Shown here in pieces: positions 15,367 through 23,801 of a stretch of DNA of 64,000 bases (within the stretch, counting starts at the first letter, position 1; each line of letters begins with the position of its first letter). The position numbers and the translations under genes were made by a program. The notes below the pieces were generated by a model. It ran no database searches. It saw only the letters and a list, made by a program, of their open reading frames with translations, and was not told where the DNA came from. This stretch comes from Microbacterium maritypicum (lineage in GTDB: Bacteria; Actinomycetota; Actinomycetes; Actinomycetales; Microbacteriaceae), in assembly GCF_041529975.1 (NCBI RefSeq), contig NZ_CP168030.1, positions 1,426,001 through 1,490,000 of the forward strand, read 5' to 3'.

Positions 15367-16347
15367 GTGCGCACACCGCTCGTCACCGTCATCCTGCCCG
15401 CGAAAGACGCCGGCGCGTACATCGGGACGACGCTCGAGACGCTCACCCGCCAGTTCGAGGATGCGTCGGCGCTCAAGCTCGTCGCGATCGACGACGGCTC
15501 ACGCGACGACACGGGTGCACTCATGCGCGCGTATGCCGAGCGGCTCCCGCGCGTCGAGGTCATCCGGAACCCGATCGCCCGGGGGCTCGCGACCGCCCGG
15601 AATCAGGGGCTGGAACGGGTCGAGGGCGACGCCTTCTGCTTCCTCGACGGCGACGACTGGATGCAGCCGCGGCGGCTCGAGGTGCTGGTGTCGCGATTGC
15701 GCGAACTGGACTGCGACTTCCTCCGCACCGACCACGTCACGGTCAGCGGAACGCACCGGGCGCTCGTGCGTGCCCCGCACCCGTGGCGTGAACGCGTGCT
15801 CGTTCCGAGGGAGGCGATCCTGCCCGAGAACGAATCCACGATGGTCGACTACCCCTACGCGTGGGCGGGTGTCTTCCACCGAAAAATCCTCGACGACGGG
15901 CTGGCACAGTTCCCGGAGGGACTGTTCACGGCGGAGGACCGACCCTGGATCTGGCGGCTCCATCTTCGCGCGCGGTCGTTCGCGGTCGTGGACGCGCCCG
16001 CGCTGCTCTACCGACGCGGTGTCGCGACATCCCTCACCCAGGCCAGGGATCGCCGCCAGCTCGACTTCGCCCGGGCGATGGACGAGGTCATCGCCGTCGT
16101 GGAGCAGGACGCGGAGGCGGAGCGCTTCCTGCCCAAGGTCGTGTGGACCGCGCTCGCGCTCAGCTCCCACCACCTGGTGCGTGCGCGTCGGATGCGTCCG
16201 CGGCTGCGCGCCGAGATGCGCGGCGGCATCCGGGACATGCTCCGCCGCCTGCCGGACGACGAACTCGACGAGACGCTCACGCGCTTCGACGGGCCGCGCC
16301 GGCGGGTGCTGGCGCGCGTTCTCCGACAGGCGGGGCGCACGGCATGA
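15367..16347 (+). CDS. GT-A (family 2) glycosyltransferase
   Basis: A 326-aa cytosolic GT2 enzyme. It starts RTPLVTVILPAKDAGAYIGTT and carries DDGSRDDT and the metal-binding DGDDWM segment (about 95-100), followed by an EDRPW acidic motif, as in sugar transferases for capsular or wall polysaccharides. GTG 15367 is chosen because the conserved domain begins immediately after it; GGAG lies 4 nt upstream. ATGA overlap with the next gene. It is the first gene of the nonulosonate operon. Donor and acceptor are unknown. Confidence 0.85.
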   Translation: MRTPLVTVILPAKDAGAYIGTTLETLTRQFEDASALKLVAIDDGSRDDTGALMRAYAERLPRVEVIRNPIARGLATARNQGLERVEGDAFCFLDGDDWMQPRRLEVLVSRLRELDCDFLRTDHVTVSGTHRALVRAPHPWRERVLVPREAILPENESTMVDYPYAWAGVFHRKILDDGLAQFPEGLFTAEDRPWIWRLHLRARSFAVVDAPALLYRRGVATSLTQARDRRQLDFARAMDEVIAVVEQDAEAERFLPKVVWTALALSSHHLVRARRMRPRLRAEMRGGIRDMLRRLPDDELDETLTRFDGPRRRVLARVLRQAGRTA

Positions 16348-17690
16348 CCCAGCTGTTCGCGCTGCACAGTGCGTACGGACTCGCCACGGCCGCCGCGGCG
16401 ATCGACGCCGGGCTCCTCGGCCGCGACGGCGGGGCGGAGCGCATCCTGGTGCCGTTCACCTCGAGCCGGGTGCCGGAGACGGCGGTCGGCATCGCGGGCG
16501 ACCCCGTGCTCGGGCCGCTGCGCGCGCGGTTCGACCGCGTCGAGCCGCTGGAAGATGTCCTCGGCCCGTTGCATCCGAGCTCGTGGGAACCCGCTGAGGC
16601 CGACCTCCCGATCCTGGAGCGGTTGCTCGTACGGGCGTGGCGACTCGATCCTCAGGGCCTGGAGCTGTTCGTGCAGAGCCCGCAGGTCGCGCCGGCCCGC
16701 ACCCTGATGGCGCTGTTCCCCTACGCGCGGATCACGATCGTGGGGGATGGGCTCATGACCTACTCGCCGATGCGGGTGCGGCTGCCGTATGCGGTCGCGG
16801 CGCGCATCGAACGCGTGGTCCATGCGGACGTGGTGCCCGGAGTGCGGCCGCTCGTCGGGTCCCCTCGTGCCGAGATCGTGCCGGTTCCTCCCGTTGCGTT
16901 CGCCGCGGCACTGCGGGAGACGGATGCCGGCGAATCGGGCACCGCGGACGACGCCTCCAGCGTGCTCGTCCTCGGCCAGTACCTGTCGGCGCTCGGACTC
17001 ATGACGCCCGCCGCGGAGGTCGACCTGCAGAAGCAGCTGATCGACCGCGCCGCGCGGTGGGCTCCGCAGCGCATCGTCTTCAAGCCGCACCCCGCCGCAC
17101 CGCCGCTGATGACCGCGGCGGTCCGCGACCGGGCGCACGTGCACGGAATCGACTTCGTCGAGTATCGCGGCCCGCTCGCGGCCGAGCTGCTCGCTGAACG
17201 ACTGGATGCGCTGGCCGTCGTCGCTGGGTTCTCGACCGCGTTGCCGACCGTGCACACGCTCTTCGGTCGGGCGATCGGATCGGCGGGCAACGACCGGGTG
17301 CTGGCGGCGCTGACGCCGTTCGAGAACAGCAACCGCATACCCGTGACCCTGGTCGATGCCCTCACCCGCGACGACGCGCCCTACAGCGACCCCGCCCGGC
17401 TGCAACTGCTGGTGGATGCCGTCGGCTACGCGATGCAGCCTGAGAACGCCGCCCACCTGCGCGGTCGCGCCGAAGAGCTGCTGCACGACCTGGACCCGGT
17501 CGAGCGGGATCGGTATTTCGCGCCACGACGGCTTGCGGAGCTGCGGCTGCCGGGAGCGCCGCGGGAGCGCGCCCTGAACCGTGCATTGCGCCCCGCCGGC
17601 GGAGTGGGCAGGGTCGAGGAGTGGCGGCTCCACGCCCTCGGCGCGCGGCGACGAGTCGGTCGTGCCTGGCGGGCGCTGCGCGGGCGATGA
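16344..17690 (+). CDS. Polysialyltransferase-family glycosyltransferase
   Basis: A 448-aa protein resembling bacterial polysialyl/nonulosonyl transferases (GT-B). The family signatures are recognisable: acidic-Gly motif GDG at 134-136 (E/D-D/E-G), KPHP at 247-250 (HP motif) and GFST near 295-298 (S-S/T motif). The basic Arg-rich C-terminus (about 400-448) is typical of membrane-associated transferases. It overlaps both neighbours by ATGA, so it is co-translated with the GT2 enzyme and the CMP-sugar synthetase. This supports transfer of a CMP-activated nonulosonic acid to a surface polymer. Confidence 0.78.
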   Translation: MTQLFALHSAYGLATAAAAIDAGLLGRDGGAERILVPFTSSRVPETAVGIAGDPVLGPLRARFDRVEPLEDVLGPLHPSSWEPAEADLPILERLLVRAWRLDPQGLELFVQSPQVAPARTLMALFPYARITIVGDGLMTYSPMRVRLPYAVAARIERVVHADVVPGVRPLVGSPRAEIVPVPPVAFAAALRETDAGESGTADDASSVLVLGQYLSALGLMTPAAEVDLQKQLIDRAARWAPQRIVFKPHPAAPPLMTAAVRDRAHVHGIDFVEYRGPLAAELLAERLDALAVVAGFSTALPTVHTLFGRAIGSAGNDRVLAALTPFENSNRIPVTLVDALTRDDAPYSDPARLQLLVDAVGYAMQPENAAHLRGRAEELLHDLDPVERDRYFAPRRLAELRLPGAPRERALNRALRPAGGVGRVEEWRLHALGARRRVGRAWRALRGR

Positions 17691-17722
17691 CGATGACGAC
17701 GAGGATGACGATGACGACGAGG
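17687..17722 (+). repeat. 18-bp perfect tandem duplication at the synthetase start
   Basis: ATGACGATGACGACGAGG occurs twice head to tail (17687-17704, 17705-17722), encoding MTMTTR twice. In-frame ATGs occur at 17687, 17693, 17705, 17711, 17723 and 17732. Each unit ends in GAGG, which can serve as ribosome binding site for an ATG 6-9 nt further on. Confidence 0.85.
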
Positions 17723-18892
17723 ATGAACGACATGGACGAGCAGCGGCCCCTCACGGTGGCGATCATCCCCGCGCGCGGCGGGTCGAAGCAGGTGCCGCGC
17801 AAGAACCTCCAGCGGGTGGGCGGAGTCCCGCTGGTCGAGCGTGCTGTTCGGGCGGCGACCGCGGCATCCGGCATCGACCTGGTCGTGGTGTCCACCGACG
17901 ATGACGAGATCGCCGCGGTCGCGAACACCGCGGGAGCCCGTGTCATCCGCCGCCCCGCCGAGCTCGCCGAAGACACTGCGACCTCGGAGAGCGCGATCCT
18001 GCATGCCCTCGACGAGCTCGAAGCAGCCGGAGAGAGGGTCGAGATCGTGGCGTTCCTGCAGGCGACGTCGCCGTTCATCCCGAGTGACGCGCTCGCCGCG
18101 GCCGTGGAGGAGATTCGTGCAGACCGCGCCGACAGCGTGTTCGCGGCCCATGAGACCTACGGATTCCTGTGGCGGGAAGACGACCGCGGTGAGGCGGTCG
18201 CGATCAACCACGAAGCCGCGCACCGCCCGCGGCGCCAGGACCGGGAGCCGCACCACCTCGAGACCGGCGCCTTCTATGTGTTCCGGGCCGCGGGGTTCCG
18301 TGAGAGCCGGCATCGGTTCTTCGGCAGGATCCGCATCGCTGCGGTGCCGGAGTGGACGGCGATCGAGATCGACGATGCGGATCAGCTCCGAGTCGCCCGT
18401 GCTCTCGCGACCCTGCACGAGGTTCCAGGGCGCATCCCGGTGCGGGCGGTCGTGACCGACTTCGACGGCGTGCACACCGACGACACCGCGATCATCGATG
18501 CAGACGGCGGGGAACGGGTGAGGGTCAGCCGCGAGGACGGGATGGGGGTTGCCCTGCTGCGCCGCGCCGGTGTGCCGCTGCTCATCCTGTCGACCGAGGT
18601 CAATCCCGTGGTCCGCGCCCGGGCGACGAAGCTCCGCGTTCCGGTGCTCCATGGCCTCGACGACAAGGAGACGGCACTGCGCGACTGGGCGCAGGAGAAC
18701 GACGTGCCGCTCGCCGACATCGCCTACCTCGGGAACGACGTCAACGACCTTCCGGCGATGCGGATCGTGGGCTGGCCGGTCGCGGTCGCCAACGCACATC
18801 CGCTCGTGATCGAGGAGGCCCGTGTGGTGCTGCGCCGGCGCGGCGGCGAGGGTGCGGTGAGGGAGCTGATCGAACGGGTGTTGTCGAGCTGA
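17687..18892 (+). CDS. CMP-nonulosonate synthetase fused to KdsC-like HAD phosphatase
   Basis: Up to 401 aa in two domains. Residues about 21-245 are a cytidylyltransferase with IPARGGSKQVPRKN, the CTP-binding signature of NeuA/KdsB-type enzymes. Residues about 252-401 are a C0-type HAD domain with DFDGVHTDD nucleophile motif, STE (motif II) and GNDVND (motif IV). The fusion would dephosphorylate a nonulosonate 9-phosphate and activate the free acid with CTP. The start is ambiguous within the tandem repeat: ATG 17687 overlaps the upstream stop, and ATG 17732 has GAGG 9 nt upstream. NeuA-HAD fusions are known in the family. Confidence 0.85.
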   Translation: MTMTTRMTMTTRMNDMDEQRPLTVAIIPARGGSKQVPRKNLQRVGGVPLVERAVRAATAASGIDLVVVSTDDDEIAAVANTAGARVIRRPAELAEDTATSESAILHALDELEAAGERVEIVAFLQATSPFIPSDALAAAVEEIRADRADSVFAAHETYGFLWREDDRGEAVAINHEAAHRPRRQDREPHHLETGAFYVFRAAGFRESRHRFFGRIRIAAVPEWTAIEIDDADQLRVARALATLHEVPGRIPVRAVVTDFDGVHTDDTAIIDADGGERVRVSREDGMGVALLRRAGVPLLILSTEVNPVVRARATKLRVPVLHGLDDKETALRDWAQENDVPLADIAYLGNDVNDLPAMRIVGWPVAVANAHPLVIEEARVVLRRRGGEGAVRELIERVLSS

Positions 18893-18985
18893 CCGATGCC
18901 GGTAACCCGGCCGTCGCCCGGTGTTCATCCTCGGCCCGTACTCAGGAGGGAGGGGTTGCACCAGCGCTCGACGACCGGAGGAATC

Positions 18986-19858
18986 ATGACTGTCAGCATC
19001 GGCTCACGAGTGATCGGCGGCGGTCGTCCCGCCTATGTCATCGCCGAGATCGGACTCAATCACAACGGCGATGTCGACATCGCGAAGAAGCTCATCGACG
19101 TCGCAGCCCGCGCCGGCGCCGATGCGGTGAAGTTCCAGAAGCGCACGCCCGAGATCTCCACTCCCGAGCACATGCGCGACGTTCCGCGTGAGACGCCGTG
19201 GGGCGTCATGAGCTACCTCGACTACCGCCGTCGCGTCGAGTTCGGCCGCGACGAGTACGTCGAGATCGGCGATCACGCCACCATGCTCGGCCTGGACTGG
19301 TTCGCGTCGCCGTGGGACGTGCCGAGCGTCGACTTCCTCGAAGACCTCAACGTGGTGGCGCACAAGGTCGCCTCGGCCAGCCTCACCGATACCGAGCTGC
19401 TGGTCGCCCTGCGCGAGACGGGCAAGCCCGTCATCCTCTCGACCGGCATGTCGACCATCGAGCAGATCGACCGGGCGCTCGACACGCTCGGCACCGACCG
19501 GGTGGTCCTCATGCACGCGACCTCGACCTACCCGCTCGAGCCCGAAGAGGCGAACCTGCGCGTGATCGCCACCCTGCGCGACCGCTACCCGGGTGTGCCC
19601 GTCGGCTACTCGGGGCACGAGCGCGGCCTGCAGATCTCCCTCGCCGCGGTGGCCATCGGCGCAGTCGCGGTCGAGCGCCACATCACGCTCGACCGCACGA
19701 TGTGGGGCTCCGACCACGCGGCCTCCCTCGAGCCGACCGGTCTCGAGCACCTGGTGCGCGATATCCGCGTGATCGAGCGCGCGACCGGCGACGGGGTCAA
19801 GCGCGTGTTCGACAGCGAGCGCGCGCCGATGGCGAAGCTGCGCCGCGTCTCCGCATGA
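18986..19858 (+). CDS. NeuB-family nonulosonate synthase, SAF domain absent
   Basis: A 290-aa PEP-condensing TIM-barrel enzyme: AEIGLNHNGDVDIAKKLI, KFQKRTPE, GYSGHERG and ERHITLDR are typical NeuB motifs. It condenses PEP with ManNAc, a 6-phosphate or mannose-6-phosphate to sialic acid, Neu5Ac-9-P or Kdn-9-P. Standard NeuB is about 340-350 aa with a C-terminal SAF domain; this one stops after the barrel. CGGAGG lies 4 nt before ATG 18986. The fused HAD phosphatase in the previous gene hints at a phosphorylated product. No NeuC epimerase is present nearby, so Kdn is a reasonable candidate. Confidence 0.85.
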   Translation: MTVSIGSRVIGGGRPAYVIAEIGLNHNGDVDIAKKLIDVAARAGADAVKFQKRTPEISTPEHMRDVPRETPWGVMSYLDYRRRVEFGRDEYVEIGDHATMLGLDWFASPWDVPSVDFLEDLNVVAHKVASASLTDTELLVALRETGKPVILSTGMSTIEQIDRALDTLGTDRVVLMHATSTYPLEPEEANLRVIATLRDRYPGVPVGYSGHERGLQISLAAVAIGAVAVERHITLDRTMWGSDHAASLEPTGLEHLVRDIRVIERATGDGVKRVFDSERAPMAKLRRVSA

Positions 19859-21243
19859 CCGGTGCCACCGGCATCCGCGTCGTCGCCATCGCGGACGCCG
19901 ACTCCTTCGTGAAGTGGGCGGCCTCGCTCCTCGGCTCGGTGCCGGGCCTGCGTCCACACCTGCTGCTCGTACGCACCCCGCTCACGGCCAGTGTCGAGCA
20001 GCAGCGCACGGCGCTGGCGGGCACGACGCTCGGCTCCGACGACATCACCCGCATCGGGTTCGCGGAGACGGCGGCCTGGCTGGCCGGGCAGCGCCCCGAC
20101 GTGGTGCTGCTCGCCGGGCGCGGACCGTTCGTGCGGCTCATGGGGCGCGTCATCGACGCGCTGGAGCATCGACCGGTCACCGTCTCGGGGCTTCCCGGCA
20201 TGGCCATCCCCGCCCAGCGCGGGGCGCTCGACTATCGCCGTCACACCGACCTGCTGGTGGTGCATTCCCATCGAGAGGTGCGGGCGTTCGAAGAGCTCGG
20301 GCGACGCATCGGCGTGCGGACGCCCGTGGCGCTCGCGACCCTGCCGTTCGCCCGGCGCCGGCAGCGGATGCTGCGCCCGGAGCGGATACGGGTCGACGCC
20401 GCGGCCGGCGGTCGCGGTGGCATCGCGGTCGCCGAGCGCCCGGCACCGGCTGCTCCGGCGCGACCGCCTGCGACGGACATCGTGTTCGCCGCGCAGGCGC
20501 TCGTGCCCGTCGGGAAGGACGAGCGGGCCGAGATCGCGGCCATGCTGGTCCGGGCGGCGGAGGCGGAGCCCGCGCGACGCGTGGTGGTGAAGCTGCGGTC
20601 GCGGCCGGGGGAGTCGGAGACGCACCTCGAACGCGAGCCCTACGCGGGGTTGCTGCCGTCGCGCCTTCCGCAGAACCTGGTCTTCTCGTACGACTCGATG
20701 TCCGCCGCCCTGCAGACGGCCGCCGGTCTCGTCACGGTGAGCTCGACCGCCGCGATCGAGGCCACCGCGCTCGGAGTGCCCGTGATCGCGCTCGACTCCT
20801 TCGGGGTGAGCAAGAGCCTGCTGAACACGGTGTTCGTGGGAAGTGGGCTGCTCGGCGGTCGGAGCGAGGTCGTCGCCGGGCGGTTCCGGCATCCGCATCC
20901 GGACTGGCTCCGCGACAACTACTTCCATCCCGAGGTCGAGTCGACGTGGTGGGAGCGGGTGGAGCAGCTCGTGGCGCTGCGGCGCTCGGGCGCGCTGCCG
21001 CCACGCCGCGTCCCGGCCGCTCGCGGGGGAGCCCTGCACGAGGCGTGGCATCGGGCGAGCGTGCTCGGCGCCGAGGATCGCACGGTGCAGGGCGCGGTCG
21101 CGCTTGCGGTGGGTTCTCCTGCGACTCGCGCGATGGCCGCGGTCCGCGCGCGCCGGGCGCCGTCCGGCGGAGGCACCTGGTCCGATGCGTCGACGGACTA
21201 CACGCTCGAGCCGAACCCGTTCGACGACTCCCTCCGGCGCTGA
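19855..21243 (+). CDS. DUF6716 putative glycosyltransferase
   Basis: A 462-aa soluble protein, GT-B-like in layout. It has an N-terminal Rossmann-like part (IRVVAIADADSFVKWAASLL), a middle Ala/Pro/Arg-rich linker (about 185-205), and a C-terminal half with VKLRSRPGE, VTVSSTAAIEATALGVPVIAL and YFHPE. The SSTAAIEATALG segment recalls the donor-phosphate binding motif of CDP-glycerol and polysialyl transferases. It overlaps the NeuB gene by ATGA. Probably acts in assembly of the nonulosonate-containing polymer. No activity is established. Confidence 0.75.
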   Translation: MTGATGIRVVAIADADSFVKWAASLLGSVPGLRPHLLLVRTPLTASVEQQRTALAGTTLGSDDITRIGFAETAAWLAGQRPDVVLLAGRGPFVRLMGRVIDALEHRPVTVSGLPGMAIPAQRGALDYRRHTDLLVVHSHREVRAFEELGRRIGVRTPVALATLPFARRRQRMLRPERIRVDAAAGGRGGIAVAERPAPAAPARPPATDIVFAAQALVPVGKDERAEIAAMLVRAAEAEPARRVVVKLRSRPGESETHLEREPYAGLLPSRLPQNLVFSYDSMSAALQTAAGLVTVSSTAAIEATALGVPVIALDSFGVSKSLLNTVFVGSGLLGGRSEVVAGRFRHPHPDWLRDNYFHPEVESTWWERVEQLVALRRSGALPPRRVPAARGGALHEAWHRASVLGAEDRTVQGAVALAVGSPATRAMAAVRARRAPSGGGTWSDASTDYTLEPNPFDDSLRR

Positions 21244-21253
21244 ATCGGCCGTC

Positions 21254-21859
21254 TCAGCGCCCGAGGAGAGCCACGATCTGACGGTCGATGTCGTCGACGA
21301 GCTCGTCGACGGTCAGATCGACGTTCGTGCTCGCCGTCAGGGTGAGGAACATGATGGCGGACACGATACGGGCGAGGGCGGCGGCACGTTCCTCGCTCGT
21401 CTTCGGGTCGCGGCGGAGGATCGACGCCACGGCGTCCTCGGTCTCGCCCACGATGCGGAGCGCTTCGGCATGGTGCCCGTCCGAGGGTTCGGCGAACACC
21501 ATCTCGCGCAGGTAGGTGCGTCCGTTCTCGACCTGAACGCGGTTGCACTCGACGATCGGTCGCAGCAGTGCGACGATCGCCGCGCGCGCATCGGGAGTCG
21601 CTTCGGCCGCCGCGATGCCCTTCTCGAGGGCGACGGCGTAGTGCGCGTTCTGCACGAGCAGCAGCAGCTCGCCCTTGGTCTTCGCGTAGAGGAACAGGGT
21701 GCCGGTGCCGACATCGGCTCGCTCGGCGATCTGCTGGGTCGTGACATCGTCGATGCCGTGCTCGGCGAAGAGCTCCGACGCCGCGGCCGTGATCCGTTCG
21801 AGTTTCTGCTGCTTGTTGCGCTCGCGACGACCGAGGGCGTTCGAAGCGGACGTCGACAT
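21254..21859 (-). CDS. TetR/AcrR-family regulator
   Basis: A 201-aa protein with an N-terminal HTH (ITAAASELFAEHGIDDVTTQ, then IAERADVGTGTLFLYAKTKGEL; about 24-68) and an all-helical ligand domain. GGAGGAAGAG precedes ATG 21859. It is divergent from an SDR and quinone-oxidoreductase pair, with an 18-bp palindrome in between, so it likely represses both. The inducer may be an electrophile or quinone, judging from the target enzymes (inference). Confidence 0.87.
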   Translation of the reverse strand: MSTSASNALGRRERNKQQKLERITAAASELFAEHGIDDVTTQQIAERADVGTGTLFLYAKTKGELLLLVQNAHYAVALEKGIAAAEATPDARAAIVALLRPIVECNRVQVENGRTYLREMVFAEPSDGHHAEALRIVGETEDAVASILRRDPKTSEERAAALARIVSAIMFLTLTASTNVDLTVDELVDDIDRQIVALLGR

Positions 21860-21879
21860 ACTCTTCCTCCGGGAATAGA

Positions 21880-21897
21880 AACTGATTACGCTCAGTT
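21880..21897. promoter_or_regulatory. Candidate TetR operator
   Basis: AACTGA-ttacgc-TCAGTT, perfect 6-bp arms, in the 102-bp divergent region between the TetR and SDR genes. Confidence 0.65.
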
Positions 21898-21961
21898 ATG
21901 ACGAGAGTCGCTTATGCGCACGCTCAACTATTCCTCATTGTCGCAAAGAAGAGAGCAGTCC

Positions 21962-22672
21962 ATGCCTTCACTCCACGGAGCCGTCGTCCTCGTCACCGGA
22001 GCGAACGGAGGCATCGGCACGCAGTTCGTCCACCAGGCGCTCGCACGCGGAGCCGCCAAGGTCTACGCCAGCGCCCGCACGCCGCGCACCTGGGACGACG
22101 AGCGCGTCGTCCCGCTCGCGCTCGATGTGACGGACGCCGAGTCGATCCGCGCCGCCGTCGACGCGGCGCCCGATGTGACGGTGCTCATCAACAACGCGGG
22201 CGCCTCGGTGCCGACCGCGGGAATCCTCACCCACTCCGACGAGGACATCCGTCGGAACGTGGAGACGAACTTCCTCGGACCGCTCTTCCTCGCGCGTGCC
22301 TACGCGCCACTTCTCGCCGGGCGCCACGGCGCGGCGATCATCGACATCCACTCCGCCCTCGCCTGGTACGCCGTCGGCGGCATCTACAGCGCGACCAAGG
22401 CGGCGCTGTGGTCGGCGACGAACTCGCTCCGCCTCGAGCTCGCCCCGGCGGGAGTGCACGTCGTGGGGGTGCACGTCGGCTACGTCGACACCGCCATGGC
22501 CGAGCACGTCACCGACCCCAAGACCGATCCGGCCGATCTCGTCCGGGCCGTGCTGGACGCAACCGAGCGCGACGAGTACGAGGTGCTTGCCGACGAGATC
22601 TCGGTGCAGGTCAAGGCGGGGCTGAGCGCGCCGCTGGAAGCGGTCTACCCGCAGCTGCGGGCGAACGCCTGA
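21962..22672 (+). CDS. SDR-family oxidoreductase
   Basis: A 236-aa short-chain dehydrogenase with VTGANGGIG, NNAG, catalytic Ser in DIHSALAWYAVGG and YSATK. ATG 21962 is preferred over ATG 21914 because of the purine-rich AAGAAGAGAG upstream and because the family N-terminus starts at this Met. Transcribed with the following oxidoreductase under the divergent TetR gene. Substrate unknown. Confidence 0.85.
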   Translation: MPSLHGAVVLVTGANGGIGTQFVHQALARGAAKVYASARTPRTWDDERVVPLALDVTDAESIRAAVDAAPDVTVLINNAGASVPTAGILTHSDEDIRRNVETNFLGPLFLARAYAPLLAGRHGAAIIDIHSALAWYAVGGIYSATKAALWSATNSLRLELAPAGVHVVGVHVGYVDTAMAEHVTDPKTDPADLVRAVLDATERDEYEVLADEISVQVKAGLSAPLEAVYPQLRANA

Positions 22673-22681
22673 GGAGCCGTC

Positions 22682-23677
22682 ATGCGTGCATTCGTCGTCG
22701 ACAAGTACAAGCAGCCGCTCGTGGAGCGGGAGGTCGCCGAACCCGAGGTGGGGGACCGAGACGTCCTCGTGCGGGTGGAGGCCGCGGGGCTCAACCAGCT
22801 GGACGAGAAGATCCGCCAGGGGGAGTTCGCGCAGATCCTGCCCTACGACCTGCCCCTGGTCCTCGGCAACGATGTGGCGGGGACGGTGATCCGCGTCGGT
22901 CGGCTCGTCGACGGATTCCGGCCCGGCGACCGCGTATACGCCCGTCCCGACGCCGCCCGCATCGGGACGTTCGCCGAGCGGATCGCCGTCGCCGAGAAGG
23001 ATCTCGCCCCCGTGCCCGCCGGTCTCTCGATGGCCGAGGCGGGGTCGCTCCCGCTGGTCGCCCTCACGGCCTGGCAGGCGCTGGTCGAGCGCGGTGGGGT
23101 CACGGCGGGCCAGAAGGTGCTCATCCACGCCGGCGCCGGTGGGGTCGGATCCATCGCCATCCAGCTCGCGGCGCACCTCGGGGCCACGGTCGCCACGACG
23201 GCCAGTGCCGCGAATGCCGACTTCGCGCGTGAGCTCGGTGCCGACGTCGTGATCGACTACCGTCGGCAGGACTTCGCCGAGGAGCTGTCGGGCTACGACT
23301 TCGTGTTGGACAGCCTCGGTGGCGAGAACCTCGAGAAGTCGCTGCGGGTGCTGAGGCCGGGTGGGTTGGTCGTCGGGATATCGGGACCGCCCGACCCCGC
23401 CTTCGCCCGTGCCCAGGGGTTGAACCTCGTCGTGCGGCTGGCCATCGCGGGCCTCAGCCGTAAGGTGCGAGCTCAGGCGAAGAAGCTCGGCGTGCGGTAC
23501 GAGTTCCTCTTCATGCGTGCGGATGGCGACCAGCTGCGCGAGATCACGGCGCTCGTCGACAGCGGCGCGATCCGCCCCGTCGTCGCGAAGACGTACCCGT
23601 TGGACCGTCTGCCCGAGGCCCTCGCCGACCTCGCCGCCGGGGTGAGCCGGGGCAAGCTCGTGGTCACGAACGACTGA
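22682..23677 (+). CDS. NADP-dependent quinone-oxidoreductase-like MDR protein
   Basis: A 331-aa medium-chain dehydrogenase/reductase of the zinc-free quinone oxidoreductase group: GNDVAGTVIRVG, GDRVYARP, and the nucleotide-binding loop HAGAGGVGSIAIQLA. It lacks the Cys cluster of zinc alcohol dehydrogenases. It starts 10 bp after the SDR stop and is therefore in its operon. Likely reduces quinones or enones with NADPH; physiological target unknown. Confidence 0.86.
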   Translation: MRAFVVDKYKQPLVEREVAEPEVGDRDVLVRVEAAGLNQLDEKIRQGEFAQILPYDLPLVLGNDVAGTVIRVGRLVDGFRPGDRVYARPDAARIGTFAERIAVAEKDLAPVPAGLSMAEAGSLPLVALTAWQALVERGGVTAGQKVLIHAGAGGVGSIAIQLAAHLGATVATTASAANADFARELGADVVIDYRRQDFAEELSGYDFVLDSLGGENLEKSLRVLRPGGLVVGISGPPDPAFARAQGLNLVVRLAIAGLSRKVRAQAKKLGVRYEFLFMRADGDQLREITALVDSGAIRPVVAKTYPLDRLPEALADLAAGVSRGKLVVTND

Positions 23678-23746
23678 ACCCTCGGAGTCGGCAGCCGAAA
23701 CCCAGACGCACCGTGCTGCCGCCGGCGCGTCGCGGGTGGACACGCC

Positions 23747-23793
23747 GACGGTGCGCCGCTTCGTCTGCGTTTTCGCAGGGGCGGCGCACCGTC
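23747..23793. terminator. Large hairpin between convergent genes
   Basis: GACGGTGCGCCGC (23747-23759) pairs perfectly with GCGGCGCACCGTC (23781-23793); an inner stem CTGCG-tttt-CGCAG caps it. No U-tract. It separates the oxidoreductase operon from the convergent ABC exporter operon and probably serves both. Confidence 0.65.
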
Positions 23794-23801
23794 GGGCCGG
23801 G

